NCBI GenBank assembly: GCA_033961575.1
Contig: CM066730.1
Location: forward strand, 120,431,523-120,495,522
Reading direction: 5' to 3'
Origin: Aselliscus stoliczkanus
Lineage: Eukaryota; Chordata; Mammalia; Chiroptera; Hipposideridae
DNA length: 64,000 bases
Made by a program: the position numbers and the translations under genes
In this document: positions 24,881-36,018 of the stretch, in pieces
How positions within the stretch are numbered: the first letter of the stretch is position 1
Layout: the number at the start of each line of letters is the position of its first letter
Notes under the pieces: model-generated
Seen by the model: only the letters and a program-made list of their open reading frames with translations
Told to the model about the DNA's origin: nothing
The model's database searches: none

Positions 24881-26356
24881 ACACAGGCTGTTTATCTCAA
24901 TAGAAAGAAAGTAAAAAATAGCTAATTAATTTTACAGCAGTTAAGAGCTTAGTCCAAAATTTAAATAAAAGAGCTCATGACCATTATTAATCCACTACTC
25001 TTTCAATACATGTTTGTTCAAATATGTAGAGTTCACTTTTTAATAAATACATTTCTGTTTAAATAACCAAATATCTGAAATATAATTTGAAACATTAGTT
25101 CAAAGTGTATAGTTTTCCCTATGGTAACTCCACATGTTGAATTTTTATTGTAATACATTGTCAGTACCATAAAGTTCTGTTCTCACAATCTTCCAAGCTA
25201 AGCAGTATTCTGAAAGATGCACCATTATTAATCAACAAAAGTTACTGTCAATCTCAACCCTCAAATGTTCAATTGTATTCTCTCTAGCAAGCCACAAAGC
25301 CCCTTTTGATATTAAAATATATTTAATCTCATCAAGGTCTATTGCACAGTCCATTTCTTTAAGCTATTAATCTTATTATGTAACCTCCTTGGCCAAGTCA
25401 TTCACTTTAAAAGGACTTTTCTTTTGCCATCATTGTAAAGACCAATGGAAAAGACCATAGATCTTTCCAAACCTCAAAAGAGAAGAAAGTGATCTATTCT
25501 TTATTACACTTTACTATGTCCTTTTAAAAATCTTATCATGTATTAGCAGTAATATTCATGACACTGGAGTACACTTAAAATAGTCAATTCTCATGATTAT
25601 CAGAAAGCTTCATTTTAACATTTAATCAGCTCTAAAAGCCATTCATTGCTTTGGTTATTCCCAATGCAAGGATCATTATCCATCAGCATTTTTCTTTTTG
25701 CATATTGAAGCAAAATGGCATAGGGGATGGAACATAGCTCTAGTAGGGACTTATTTGATTTTCAAAGGACATTTTAATTTTCATAATATCTTTTCCAAGG
25801 AGCCTGCTGAGTGGCCATTTAATCTACCAAATTTAGGAAAAACTTCAAAACATAGTCTTGCTTTCTGTAGTTAGGGCTTCTTTCAAGAAATGAACAGGTT
25901 ATCTTGGTGTACCCTCAACCAAAGCAATATGTGAAAGGCTGGGTTATGTAGCTGTAGCAGAAGCTTTTTCCTTGTATGGTGGATACTGGGATATGAAGAG
26001 GTCTGTCAAACCATAACTATCTTGTTTCTGTGGTGAAGCTAATGGAATAGCTTCTTAGAAGGGTGTTCATTGAGATCTACCTTAAGAGATTTGAATTTCT
26101 GAAAGAGAATGAAGCCTCGGAATGTCTACTTCCATCCCACAAATCCCCTAAAGCATTATCTCTGAGGGGCTATTAAGCTAGTGCTATCATCTCATTGCTA
26201 TTACTGTATTATTATTAGCCTGACATGAGTAGGGGCTCAATCAATGTTTCTGATAAAATAAAACCTGTTTCTCAGCTGGGAGCTTACAACACTGTAGGAA
26301 AATGACTCTCTGCTCCCTAAGAAACTCACCTGAAAATCCAAAGGGTTTTGTGTTTT
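24881..26356. other. Gene-free AT-rich stretch
   Basis: No reading frame or named repeat. 25,250-25,700 looks non-repetitive. Confidence 0.5.
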
Positions 26357-26357
26357 T

Positions 26358-26428
<71 letters not shown>
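26357..26428. repeat. (TTTC)n microsatellite
   Basis: About 18 units. Same motif, opposite strand, as the tract at 10.14 kb. Lysine-rich minus-strand frames across it are artefacts. Confidence 0.97.
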
Positions 26429-26655
26429 CTTTTTTGCTTGTTTTTATCATATGTGACTAATTCCTTTTTGTACTTCTGAAATATGGGTGTTTTTTTTTTT
26501 TGGAGGTTCACCAAGGCCACAACCTCAAAAACAAGAAAAACTCTTATTTCTTTATGTACTTCAAATATTGTTCTATGCCTGAGCTGCAGCCTGGATCCTA
26601 TTTGGAACTTCATGCTGGGAACTCCTATTAGCACCTCATGTACAACATGAAACAT

Positions 26656-26691
<36 letters not shown>

Positions 26692-26979
26692 CCATTTTCT
26701 GTGGCTGTTTGTCTCTGGTTCTATCATAAGAACCTTGAGAGAAGGAACAATGTCTCTTATTCCATTTATTCTATTACAATTTCTCATTATTTTGACGTTA
26801 TAGGAGTTGTATAAAGATGCTGTATAAAGACTCATCAGGAACTATGTCATTCAGTACAAAATGGACTTCTTGTGGTGTGCTTTGTGTTTTTTGTTTATTT
26901 TGTTTTACAATAATCGATGTCAGTATATTCTAAGAACTAATGCTGATGAACATATAGGTAGCTGCCAAGCAGCTAAACT
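26429..26979. other. Gene-free stretch with (CA)n
   Basis: It contains (CA)n at 26656-26690. The 169-codon minus frame through both microsatellites is not a gene. Confidence 0.5.
26656..26690. repeat. (CA)n microsatellite
   Basis: About 17 CA units. Confidence 0.95.
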
Positions 26980-27150
26980 TCATTACAGTATGCTTGGCAG
27001 CATGCTAAGTGATTTACATACATTATCTAATTTAGTACCACACCATAGTGATCGCACAGTCACTCTGGTAATTTTTTATTACCTATATTAGAGCTGATGA
27101 AATTGAGCCTCAGAAAGTTGGCATTGGATATGGTCCAAGTACCTTGCCTT
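26980..27150 (-). mobile_element. MIR SINE
   Basis: GCATGCTAAGTGATTTACATACATTATCTAATTTAGTACC followed by GATGAAATTGAGCCTCAGAAAG is the reverse complement of MIR in the expected order. Confidence 0.75.
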
Positions 27151-27457
27151 CAGTGGAGGACAGATACATTAAAATGAACTAAGGCTGAAATTCTCTAGCA
27201 CTGTGGGGTTGGATATTCAAAGTTAAAATTAATATCATTTAGAAAAAATAAAGACATGCATTAGTTTTACATATATGGTTAAATTTGGAAGGATGAAGTT
27301 ATTATAATTTCCCCTTTATGTAATAAAGCTTTATATTATAAAAAATGTTAATTTTATATAGTCTCTAAATTTACAGAAGAATATTACAAAATTAACTTGT
27401 CCTTTGTGTTAAAATTTACAAATTCAAAACTTCAATTTAAAATGAAAGAGTACTCAC

Positions 27458-27537
27458 TTTCTTTTCCTGTCTTATTTTTTTCTCTCCTTGTCCATTTTGT
27501 TCTTCTGAACTAGAGGCTGACAAGGAAAAACCAGAAG
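27458..27537 (-). other. Candidate 80-bp exon (minus strand)
   Basis: On the minus strand an 18-T polypyrimidine run and GAAAACAG precede the segment, and it ends in AAA followed by GTGAGT, a strong 5' splice site. Read with two bases completing an upstream codon, it is open for 26 codons, is rich in Ser, Glu, Gln and Lys (it includes SASSSEEQNGQGEKK), and ends on a codon boundary. The other two forward frames contain stops. No domain and no protein that I recognise. The flanking 0.3-1.2 kb shows no repeat. It may be a real exon of a minus-strand gene or a chance coincidence of splice-like signals. Confidence 0.3.
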
Positions 27538-28740
27538 CTGTTTTCAAAAAAAAAAAAAAAAAGTATACATGAAACCATTAACCTCATTTAAATATCTGAG
27601 AGTTATCTGGTAGTTGAATTGCCCAACAGCAAATTTGCACCTAAAATCGATCAACTTTAGTGTCATCAGCAGATGTCCCTAAAACCGTTAGCAACTAATG
27701 GGTTGTTTAAAGGACCTTAATAGCTAATTAGTCTAGTCAAAACCCCATCAACTCCACCTTTGAAAACTGTATGAAAATAGAGTCCATTGTCCTTTTATTT
27801 TGAAAGGACATGTATTTCAAATCAATTAAGGCAGAAAGACCAATTATCTGATGAATTTGTGTCAAAGTGTTTTGAATAGCTGATGGAAATGATAGCTACA
27901 TTTGAGTAGGCTGTGTACTGATGAGTCAGGTAGAGGAATGAAAAAGAGGATGTATATAATCTTAATGTAAATATATTAGCTCCCAAAGGGATATTAAGTA
28001 AGATGTGTGTGTCTTCCTCTAATGGTTCCCAGTGGTTTTTAATAATGAAAGCTTATAGTTAAAGGCTTCTATCTTTCTATATCTCTTTGAGGGGTTAGAA
28101 ATATTTGTGGTTTTAAAGTTCTTCATTGTATCTTCTTAAAACACTTATCTCTTTTCCTTATATTTCAATAGCCACTGTTATGTCATTTCCTCTGTACTTT
28201 AAATGTTACAATTTTTATTTATAAAATTTGTTCTTATTAAAAAAAGAGAGGCTTTTTCCCTTCATGTTGTTATGTTATCTATAATGACGCATCTGATCCA
28301 AATTATGGTCAGACAAATGCACACATTTCAGTATGCAATTTTTCAAAAGGCTACAGTCATGGGATGATAATGCATTTTTAATTGTAATAAAGGCATTGCT
28401 ATCACTCCTAGAAAACAGTTACATGAATACAAATATGTGGTAAAGAAGCATCTTTGGGCATGTAAGATTCTCCAACTACATAATATATTCTTGAAGTTTT
28501 TACTGTACAATAAATAGTCCATTATTTTTAGTCTTACTGATTTCACTTAACATGTTTTATTGCGAAAAAAATACTGAAAGCTTTTTATTTAGAAATTAAT
28601 TGCCTTGTATAGCATAGAGATATGAAAAAATGTTTTAGATTTGATGTAATGCAGCCCAAATATTGAACTTTTAATTGAATTGAGCTTTTTTCTTTTTTTT
28701 TCTTTTTTTAAGGGAAGACTAAATTTCAATGGGGGGTCTG
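27538..28740. other. Non-repetitive gene-free stretch
   Basis: No transposon signature. 27,600-27,960 has mixed composition without simple repeats and contains several TAATTA/CTAATTAG-like words, as conserved noncoding elements often do. This cannot be decided without alignment. Confidence 0.4.
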
Positions 28741-28749
28741 TCAGGAATG

Positions 28750-29555
28750 CCTTGTTGAAAAGGATTTTTTCCCCATTTAAAAAAAGTAAAGTACAATTTA
28801 GATACAGTCAAAGTAACCATTTTAGTGTATTATTATACAAATTTTGACAAATGCATATGGCTGTATAACATCATTAAGCTAAATATATAGAACACTTTGA
28901 TTACATCACGAATAATTTTCCTGGAGGCAATTTATAGATAATCCCTCCCTACTCTCATCCTCAACCCCTAGCAAACTGATCCTCCAGTGCAGCCTTTTCC
29001 AGTTGACATTATAAATGGAGTTATTCAGTATGTCATATTTGGAGTCTTAACTTCTTTCACATTACATAATGCACATCTGAATCTTTCATATTGTGTGTAC
29101 CAGCAGTCCATGTTTTTTTATTGCTCAGTAGAATTCCATTTTATGGGTGTACCATGGTTTGTTCAACCACCCCTAAATAGACATTAGGGTTGATTCCAGG
29201 TGAGGGCGATTATGAATAAAGCTGCTCTAAATAGTCACATAAAGTTTTTTGTGGAAGCATAGGTTAGCATTTTACTAGAGTGATTAACCAAGAGCAGAAT
29301 TGGGTCGTATAGTAAATGTATGTTTAATTTCATAAGAAACTGTCAAACTCTTTCCAAGATAGCTGTACAGTTTCTCGTTTCATACAAACGCTGTATCAGA
29401 GTTCCTGTTGCTCTGCCCTTTCGCTAGCTTTTGGTATTGTCAAATGGGCCTGATGTGATATTTAGTTGTAGTTTTAATTTGCATTTCTCTAATCTCTAAT
29501 GATACTGGACATCCTTTAATGAGCTGATTTACCATTCTTTTGAGGAGTGGTCTTT
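28750..29555 (-). mobile_element. Old L1 3' part (ORF2 C-terminal region)
   Basis: Plus-strand text is typical of antisense old L1: ACAAATTTTGACAAATGCATA, TTATTGCTCAGTAGAATTCC, ATGGGTGTACCATGGTTTG, TTGATTCCAGGTGAGGGCGATTATGAATAAAGC, TAATTTGCATTTCTCTAATC. It is diverged and carries many stops. Confidence 0.8.
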
Positions 29556-29557
29556 AA

Positions 29558-29561
<4 letters not shown>

Positions 29562-29602
<41 letters not shown>
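29562..29602. repeat. (CT)n microsatellite
   Basis: About 20 CT units within the old L1/HAL1 block. Confidence 0.97.
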
Positions 29603-29605
<3 letters not shown>

Positions 29606-31435
29606 TTGGCTCTCTTTTGTTCTTTCTTTCTTTCTGTGTATTTATGTTTTGGTTGTTAATTTTCTTATTGAGCTTTGGATGTTTTAAATATATTCTAGAT
29701 ATATGTGCTTTATGTTACAAGTGCTCTGAGTATATTTTCTCAGAGCATATACTATATAATTCATTTATTTTAAATTTGTTAAACTTTTGTTTATGGCCCT
29801 AAGTTTGGCTTATCTTGCTAAAAGTTATATGTATAATAAATTGAAAGAATGTGTATGTTTTGTAGTTTGGTGGAGTGTTTGATAAATCATAATTATGTCA
29901 GATTATAATTATTATTGAGTATTTTTTGCATCCACTTTATCCCCACTATGAAACTGTGAACCTTGAGAGAAGGTTCATTTTTTTTTAAAAAATTTGGTTG
30001 TTGCCCCAGACTTCACAATATGCATATATAATTACAATTTGCCTTCAAATGATATTGTAGCTCTTCATATATGGTAAAAGTGTAATATTTTCTCTCTCCC
30101 ATTCATTGTGCTATTTTACTATATATTTTATTTCTACATATGCTATAAACACATCATCTATGGATGCTATTTTTGTTTAAAACAGTGAGTTATCTATTAG
30201 AAAAAATTACAAGTAGATAAAAAGAATTATATATTTATCTTTATTATCCCATTTTCATCATTAATTTATTTGTGTAAAGACAAGCTTTTGCCTGTTATTA
30301 TATTCTTTATGGTTGAAGAACTTTCTTTACATTTGATTGTATCTAGGTCTTCAAGTAAAGAACTTTCTGTTTCCATGTGTCTGGAAAAGAAAAGAACAAG
30401 TGTTTCTCTTTCATTTTTGAAAGGTACCTTTACTGAGTATCAATTTCAGGTTTGACTTTTTATAAAGCATTATGAAGATTTCACATCACTGTATTTTCAC
30501 TAACAAGAATTTTGATGTGAATTTTGCTGTTGTTCCACTGTATATAATGTGTTATATTCTCTGACTGTGTTCAAGGTATTTCCTTTATCTTAGATTTTCA
30601 GCTGTTTGAATAATTTATATCTGTTTTTATTTGTTTTTGTGTTTTCAAATTGATCTACTTGGTGTTTTCCAAGCTTCATGAAACCGTTTTTATTTTTCAC
30701 TAATTTTAGAAACTTCTTGTACATTATCTATCATCTTAGAATATTTTTTTCTGTCCCATTCTTTTACTCTTTGCCCCTTATAGATTTCTTAGCATATATG
30801 TTAGGTTGTATATTCCCAGTCTTTGGCTGTTCTGTGCTGATTTGTTATATGGTAATTTCATCTTTTTTTCACCATTTGTATTTCAGTTTGGGGAGTTTCT
30901 ATTAATGTATTTTAAGTTCATTGATTCTTTCCTCACCTGCATCATATAGTGATGGGACCATTTGAAACATTCTTTGCCACTGTTGCTATGTATTTCACGT
31001 CTAGCATTTCCATGATTATATTTTCTATAATTTACCGTCTGATCATGTATAGTCTGCATCACTTCTATTACAGCCTTTAACGTATTAACTCTATCATGTG
31101 TGATAGTTCCAACAGCTTTGCCATAACTCAGTCTGATTTTGTTGATTGCTTTATCTATTGATAGAGTATTGTTTTTCTTGGTTCCTGTGTCTTACAATTT
31201 TGGAGTGAAATGTAGAAATGTTATATAGAATAGTAGAAAATTAGGTTAAAAATCATGCTTGGAAAATTTTCACACCTTTTTTGTTGTCTTTAGTATCAAA
31301 GGTCAAGTCAGGGGTTGAGTTCCATATGAGTTCTTGTTGCAACAGTTATCCTCAGTGTACCACAGGTTACAAATGATTCAAAGTTACCTTGAGTTTAGAT
31401 TGAGAAATGATCTTCCAGAGAGTTTTGTGGCACCT
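29603..31435 (-). mobile_element. Old L1/HAL1-type sequence, central part
   Basis: TTTGCTGTTGTTCCACTGTATATAATGTG, CTCTTTGCCCCTTATAGATTTC and similar phrases resemble antisense L1M/HAL1 sequence upstream of the 3' region. I could not see the reverse transcriptase core between this and the 3' part, which would fit a HAL1 (ORF1-only) element, but the divergence prevents a firm call. Confidence 0.45.
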
Positions 31436-31667
31436 GAGGGTGCCACAAAAATGTATACGACTGGACACTTTGGTCAGCGTTGCTCAAGCAGTGGCTTGCC
31501 GTAAACAGAAGTGTCTAGATACTGTGGTGACCACTGTGAGAACCTCTTGTAACTGCAGAAGTCAAATGTGACTTGTATTCATCTCTTGTTATTGGTATAT
31601 GTTGAGTATTGCAATTTTAATAAATTTTTCCTGTCCTAAAATGTGTATACAGTTTTTTGGCACCCCC
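31436..31667 (+). mobile_element. Small mariner-like DNA transposon relic
   Basis: The left end GAGGGTGCCACAAAAATGTATAC and right end GTATACAGTTTTTTGGCACCCC form imperfect inverted repeats of about 22 bp. The right side abuts TA; the left TA is lost. The interior reads in one frame as TLVSVAQAVACRKQKCLDTV, which resembles the C-terminal part of a Tc1/mariner-type transposase. It looks like an internally deleted copy keeping the 3' end of the gene. It interrupts the L1/HAL1 block. Confidence 0.65.
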
Positions 31668-32400
31668 TATATTTGTCCCACCCTTAGTTTTAGGTCTTCC
31701 CATTGCACCTATTTTCAGAGAAGATGCCTTTCTCTTAATGTTTTCCCTAGGATTAGATTGCCATTGCTCTCTGCGTAATATTTGGTAGCCTGGAGGTGGT
31801 GAGTGGTGAGCGAATCTCCACTGCTGACTCAGCCCATTCTGAGGCAGGTGCTATGCCCTGGTTCTCAGGGATGGAGCCTTTCAGTGATCCTACCCCTCCT
31901 CTAGCAGTAGGAGCACTCATATGGTCTGGGCTCAGGATGTGTTTCTGCCCCTACCCGAGGAATAGAAGGTTTTGTTGTTGTTGTTTGTCTATTTCTCTTT
32001 CTTTAGGTGTAATGGGGTTTCATCTAAGATGACCCTAAGATGACAGTGTTTGTTATGCTTCTCTTGGAACCTTTAGGCTTTTCTTCCATGGGAGATATAA
32101 GAGAAGGCTTCCAGTGGGGATTTATCTTTTCCACAATAGTTATTTTTCTCCTCCTCTAGGCTTGCATCATAAATGAGGCTTTCTCTAGACTCTTGTCCTC
32201 TAACCACTCTTTAGAGCATATAGTGAAGTCTATTGAAAACCGCCTTTAGGTTAGGTGTGAATTCCTCTTGTGTCTATAACATCTCAAGTTTCTATACTCA
32301 CATGTGAACTATCACACTCAGCCTTCAGCCAGTTCCTTCTTGCTAGCTTGTATGATATTTGGCATCTTACAGGCAAGCAACCTCTCCCTTTCAGTTAACT
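31668..32400 (-). mobile_element. Old L1/HAL1 5' region
   Basis: GCTGACTCAGCCCATTCTGAGGCAGG, TGGTTCTCAGGGATGGAGCC, CTGGGCTCAGGATGTGTTTCTGCCC are in the order I know from antisense old-L1 5' regions. This suggests that one long antisense element spans 28.75-32.4 kb. Confidence 0.45.
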
Positions 32401-32560
32401 CCTTGGAGATTCCTGTCTTTCAAGTTTTGGGTTATTTGATTATTATGTGACCTCAAGTATCTGATGGGCAATAAAAGAAATGATCTTAAACATTCACCAG
32501 ATTTGTTTTTGTTAGTGTAGTGGGAACAATGCTTATTTTGCCATCTTTCTAAAGCCAGTA

Positions 32561-33041
32561 CAATAAGTCCCCAACTTACAAACGAGTTCCATTCCGGAAG
32601 AATGTTCATAAGTCGAACTTGTTCGTAAGTCCAACAAAGTGAGTCTTACACACTTTTGACACAAATATACAATGTAAAGCCAATGGTTGAATGATTCATG
32701 TTATAAGAACGAGTGACGTCTACCATCTTTTCGCCACGGTCCAATCTCTCAATTATTTTCACTTTTGTTTCCGTGGTTATTGCTTTGCGCTTCCTAGCAG
32801 TCCCCTCCACATCACCACTGCTTTTCCTCTTGCTTCGGGACACCCTGGGCTCTGATTAAGCACAGTACTACTGTCCATTACCGCACTGCACAGTCAGCAC
32901 ACAGCAGCACAGCTGGGACAATGTCCGGCAGACACGAGCTACTTTCGCGATTTGTTCTCATCTACGAATGTTCCTAATGCGAGGTCCATTTTTATCTGTG
33001 AAAGTTAGCAACTCGAATGTTCGTAAGTTGGGGACTTACTG
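32561..33041 (-). mobile_element. Tigger (pogo)-derived element, internally deleted
   Basis: The left end CAATAAGTCCCCAACTTAC and right end GTAAGTTGGGGACTTACTG are inverted repeats, flanked by TA (32559-32560 and 33042-33043), the target duplication of Tc1/mariner/pogo elements. The length of 481 bp is far below a full Tigger. The interior keeps the N-terminus of the transposase on the minus strand and lacks the DDE catalytic domain, so the copy is nonautonomous. Confidence 0.9.
32646..32843 (-). pseudogene. Tigger transposase N-terminal fragment (CENP-B-like HTH)
   Basis: The 65-codon open frame begins MSRSKRKSSGDVEGTARKRK and continues with TKVKIIERLDRGEKMVDVTR and SYNMNHSTIG, the first helix-turn-helix of a pogo/Tigger transposase (same fold as the CENP-B N-terminal DNA-binding domain). 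In a full-length Tigger protein of several hundred residues a second HTH and a DDE domain follow. Here the frame runs into deletion-junction sequence (TLYICVKSV) and stops. No stop codon or frameshift interrupts the HTH part. Expression is not shown by the sequence, so I treat it as a truncated transposase remnant. Confidence 0.85.
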
Positions 33042-33043
33042 TA

Positions 33044-34050
33044 ATAGCAATTTAATCAATTTTGTAATAAGTAATATCTGAATTAGAAGTATGAGTGAAG
33101 CAATATAAGTACGTCAAGATATAAGAATTGCTTTATTTTAATTGATTATTTTATTTTAGATTATTTCACTTTGTGTATGTGCTTCTTCATGAACATATGA
33201 ATGAGTTCATAAGTATCTACATGTAAAATGTTTTCTGTAATGTAAAAAATATTTAATAGACTTATAAAATCAGAAAATAATGATATACTTTTATGATAAA
33301 AGAGTGGCAGCCCAATGATTCCCTTTCATCTGATTTAACAAAGCTCCTAATTTACATACCAGGACAATAATTTTCTTACAAATAGAAAAAAAGAGGGGAT
33401 TTAGTATATCAAATATTAAACATTTGTAGTCCATGGGAACATGAGCTTTGGGGAATTTTAAATAAAAATCACTATGAAAATCCTAATTTCAATACTCATA
33501 GTATAGCATGTTTATGTAGATGTGTTTAGACTGCCACTGTGTTTTGAATACTGTGAGTCTTTTTTTTTTTTTTTCCTGCTTTCAAAAGAAGGTCCACTTT
33601 CCATTGGAGAAATAAGCATAACATTTTCCAAGATGAGTCTTTGCTTTAAATATTTAACCATATTTTTAAAGACTGAAAAGTTGAACAAATTAATGCATTT
33701 CCATCATAAAAATGAAAAATTATATATTCTGGTTGTGTTGAAAAGACTGATGACAGGAATGATTTGAGGCACACATGTTGGGCCTGCTTTCTTGCCATGG
33801 GTGGTTCTAATAAAAAAATATTCAAATCTGAACCTTCTGGTTTTTGTTCCAGAAATGGAAATATCAGAATTAAAATAGCTTGTACTCTCCCCCTCATGTT
33901 ATATAATGCAAGATGTATATAATGGGGCACAGCTTGGATTGGAATTTTCTCTATTATTCCAAGAGAAAATATATACAATAGCATAAAAGAGAGATACGTT
34001 GTACAATGAAAATTAGGGACATTGTGATAGAAAATGTCTCTTCCTCTTCC
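33044..34050. other. Gene-free AT-rich stretch
   Basis: A 112-codon minus frame (33646-33984) has no domain that I recognise. No named repeat. Confidence 0.5.
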
Positions 34051-34059
34051 TCTTCAGTC

Positions 34060-34973
34060 TTTTAAACTTTTTATTGAAGTTTATTTAATATCCAGAAAAG
34101 ATCATGTATCATGAGTAGAGAGCTTAATGAATTTTCATAGCTAATAGCTTTGTCTAATTGGCTCTGAAATAAAAATCCAAAACAAAACAAAAAACCCATA
34201 TCATTACCAACACAACAAAAATCTTCTGTCACTTTCCTTTGACTCACTACTTTGTGAGAGTAACCTCTACTTTATATGAATGGAATCTGGGTGTATGAAT
34301 TATTTCTGACTTCTTTTGCTCAACATTATATATGTTAGATTTATCCATATTAGTCTATGTAGCTGAAAATCACCCACCCTGTTGTAGTATGGCATTCCAT
34401 TTTGTGAATATGGCACACTTTGCCCAGGATAGGAATTTGGGTAATTGCTAGTTTGGGGGATTTATAATAAGTGCTGCTATCAATATTCTAATACATATCT
34501 TTGGCAAACATATGCACAATGTCTTAGTTATACACCTAGGAGTAGAATTGTTGTGTCATCAGATATGCACATTTTTAGCTTTGGTTGATTCTGCAATGCA
34601 GGCTTTACCAGTTGATATAGCAAAAGTGATTTTACCAATTGGTATCACCATCCCAGGTTGTGAGAGTTCCAGGCACTTTATCTATATATCCTGGCTAACA
34701 CTTTACATTTGTCATCATTTTTACTTTACTCTGCTGTGTGCTCTAGGCTTTCACATTGTGATTTCAATCTGTATTCTCCTGATAGAAAATGAAGATTAAT
34801 AACTTTACATGAATTTTTTTTGGTATTTTTGATATCTTTTGTAAAATGTCTTCTTAAATCTTTTTCCCATCTAGTTAGATAAGTTATGCTTTCCTTATTG
34901 ATTTGTTAAAGAAGTTTATACATTCTAGAAACCAGTCTTTGGTCAATTTTATTAGTGAATATCTTCTCTAATT
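34060..34973 (-). mobile_element. Old L1, 3' segment (left of the young L1)
   Basis: Antisense old-L1 text: TTTATTGAAGTTTATTTAATATCCAGAAAAG near the 3' end, then TGGCATTCCATTTTGTGAATATGG, GTGCTGCTATCAATATTC, CCTAGGAGTAGAATTGTTG, TCTTTTTCCCATCTAGTTAG, ACCAGTCTTTGGTCAATTTT. It continues at 36019 after the younger insertion. Confidence 0.8.
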
Positions 34974-34987
34974 CTATTAACTCCTTT

Positions 34988-36003
34988 ACTTTTTTTTTCT
35001 TCTTTTTTTAAAAAATTAGTTTCAGGTATACAACACAGTGCAACAGTTATACATATTACCCTCAAAGTGACAACACCCCCTCTCCCATTTGGCCACCCCA
35101 CTCCTCCCCCCATATCATCTATTACACTTCCTCTGACTCCCTTCCACATTATAATCCACATCCTGTGACTATCTATATATTCAATTACAGTTGGTATACA
35201 ATATTATACAACCTCAGCTTCAGGTGTACAGTGCAGTGATCAAGCCTCTTCTCCATCCATGAAATGGTCTCCCTAACAAGACATATGACCATCTGACACC
35301 TCACAAAATATTTACAACATTATTAATTATATTCCCCAAACTGTCTTTCATATCCCAGTGGCAATATTGTAGTTGCCTATTTTTGCTGTCTAATCCCTTC
35401 CCCTTCACCCTCATCCCCACCCCCCTCCCAATTAGCAACTCTGACTTTTCCTCTATATCTATGAGACAGTTTCTGTTTACTTTGCTCAATCATACAGTTT
35501 TTCAGATTCCACATACAAGTGAGATCATGTATTTGTCTTTCTCTGACTGACTTATTTCACTTAACATAATAGTCTCTAGGTCCATCCATATCATTGCAAA
35601 TGGTATGATTTCCTTATTTTTTATAGTGGAGTAATACTCCATTGTATAAATATACCACAGTTTCTTAATCCAGTCATCTACCGATGGGCATTTTGGTTGA
35701 TTCCAAGTCTTAGCTATTGTAAATAGTGCTGCTATGAACATACGGATGGATAAATTTTTTTGAATAAGTGTCTTGGGTTTTTCAGGATAAATACCTAGGA
35801 GTGGAATTTCTGGGTCAAAAGATAGCTCCATTTCCAGTTTTTTGAGATACCTCCATACTGACTTCCATAGTAGCTGCACCAATCTGCAATCCCACCAACA
35901 GTGAGTGTAGCAGGGTCCCCTTTTCCCCACAGCCCCGCCAGCACTTGTTGTTTGTTGATTTATTGATGATAGCCTGACTGGAGTGAGGTGGTATCTCATT
36001 GTG
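34988..36003 (-). mobile_element. Younger 5'-truncated L1 nested in the old L1
   Basis: It starts with poly-T/A-rich sequence and TTAGTTTCAGGTATACAACA (3' end) and runs through a 3' UTR of about 500 bp into the ORF2 C-terminus, ending at 36003. The target duplication is TATTAACTCCTTT at 34975-34987 and ATATTAACTCCTTTT near 36004-36018. The old L1 resumes immediately after it. The 3' UTR has a G-rich minus-strand tract at about 35395-35430. Confidence 0.9.
35502..35999 (-). pseudogene. L1 ORF2 C-terminal fragment
   Basis: A 165-codon uninterrupted frame corresponding to the C-terminal end of L1 ORF2 protein (endonuclease/reverse transcriptase). Diagnostic parts are the Cys-containing [66 protein letters not shown] and the end ISLVCGI followed by a stop. 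The endonuclease and reverse transcriptase domains are missing because the insertion is 5'-truncated. The lack of stops indicates relatively recent insertion. Confidence 0.95.
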
Positions 36004-36018
36004 ATATTAACTCCTTTT

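Noticed and set aside
26326..26835. 169-codon minus-strand open frame
   Set aside because: It runs through the TTTC and CA microsatellites, giving Lys/Glu and Cys/Val repeats. Composition explains it, and no domain is present.
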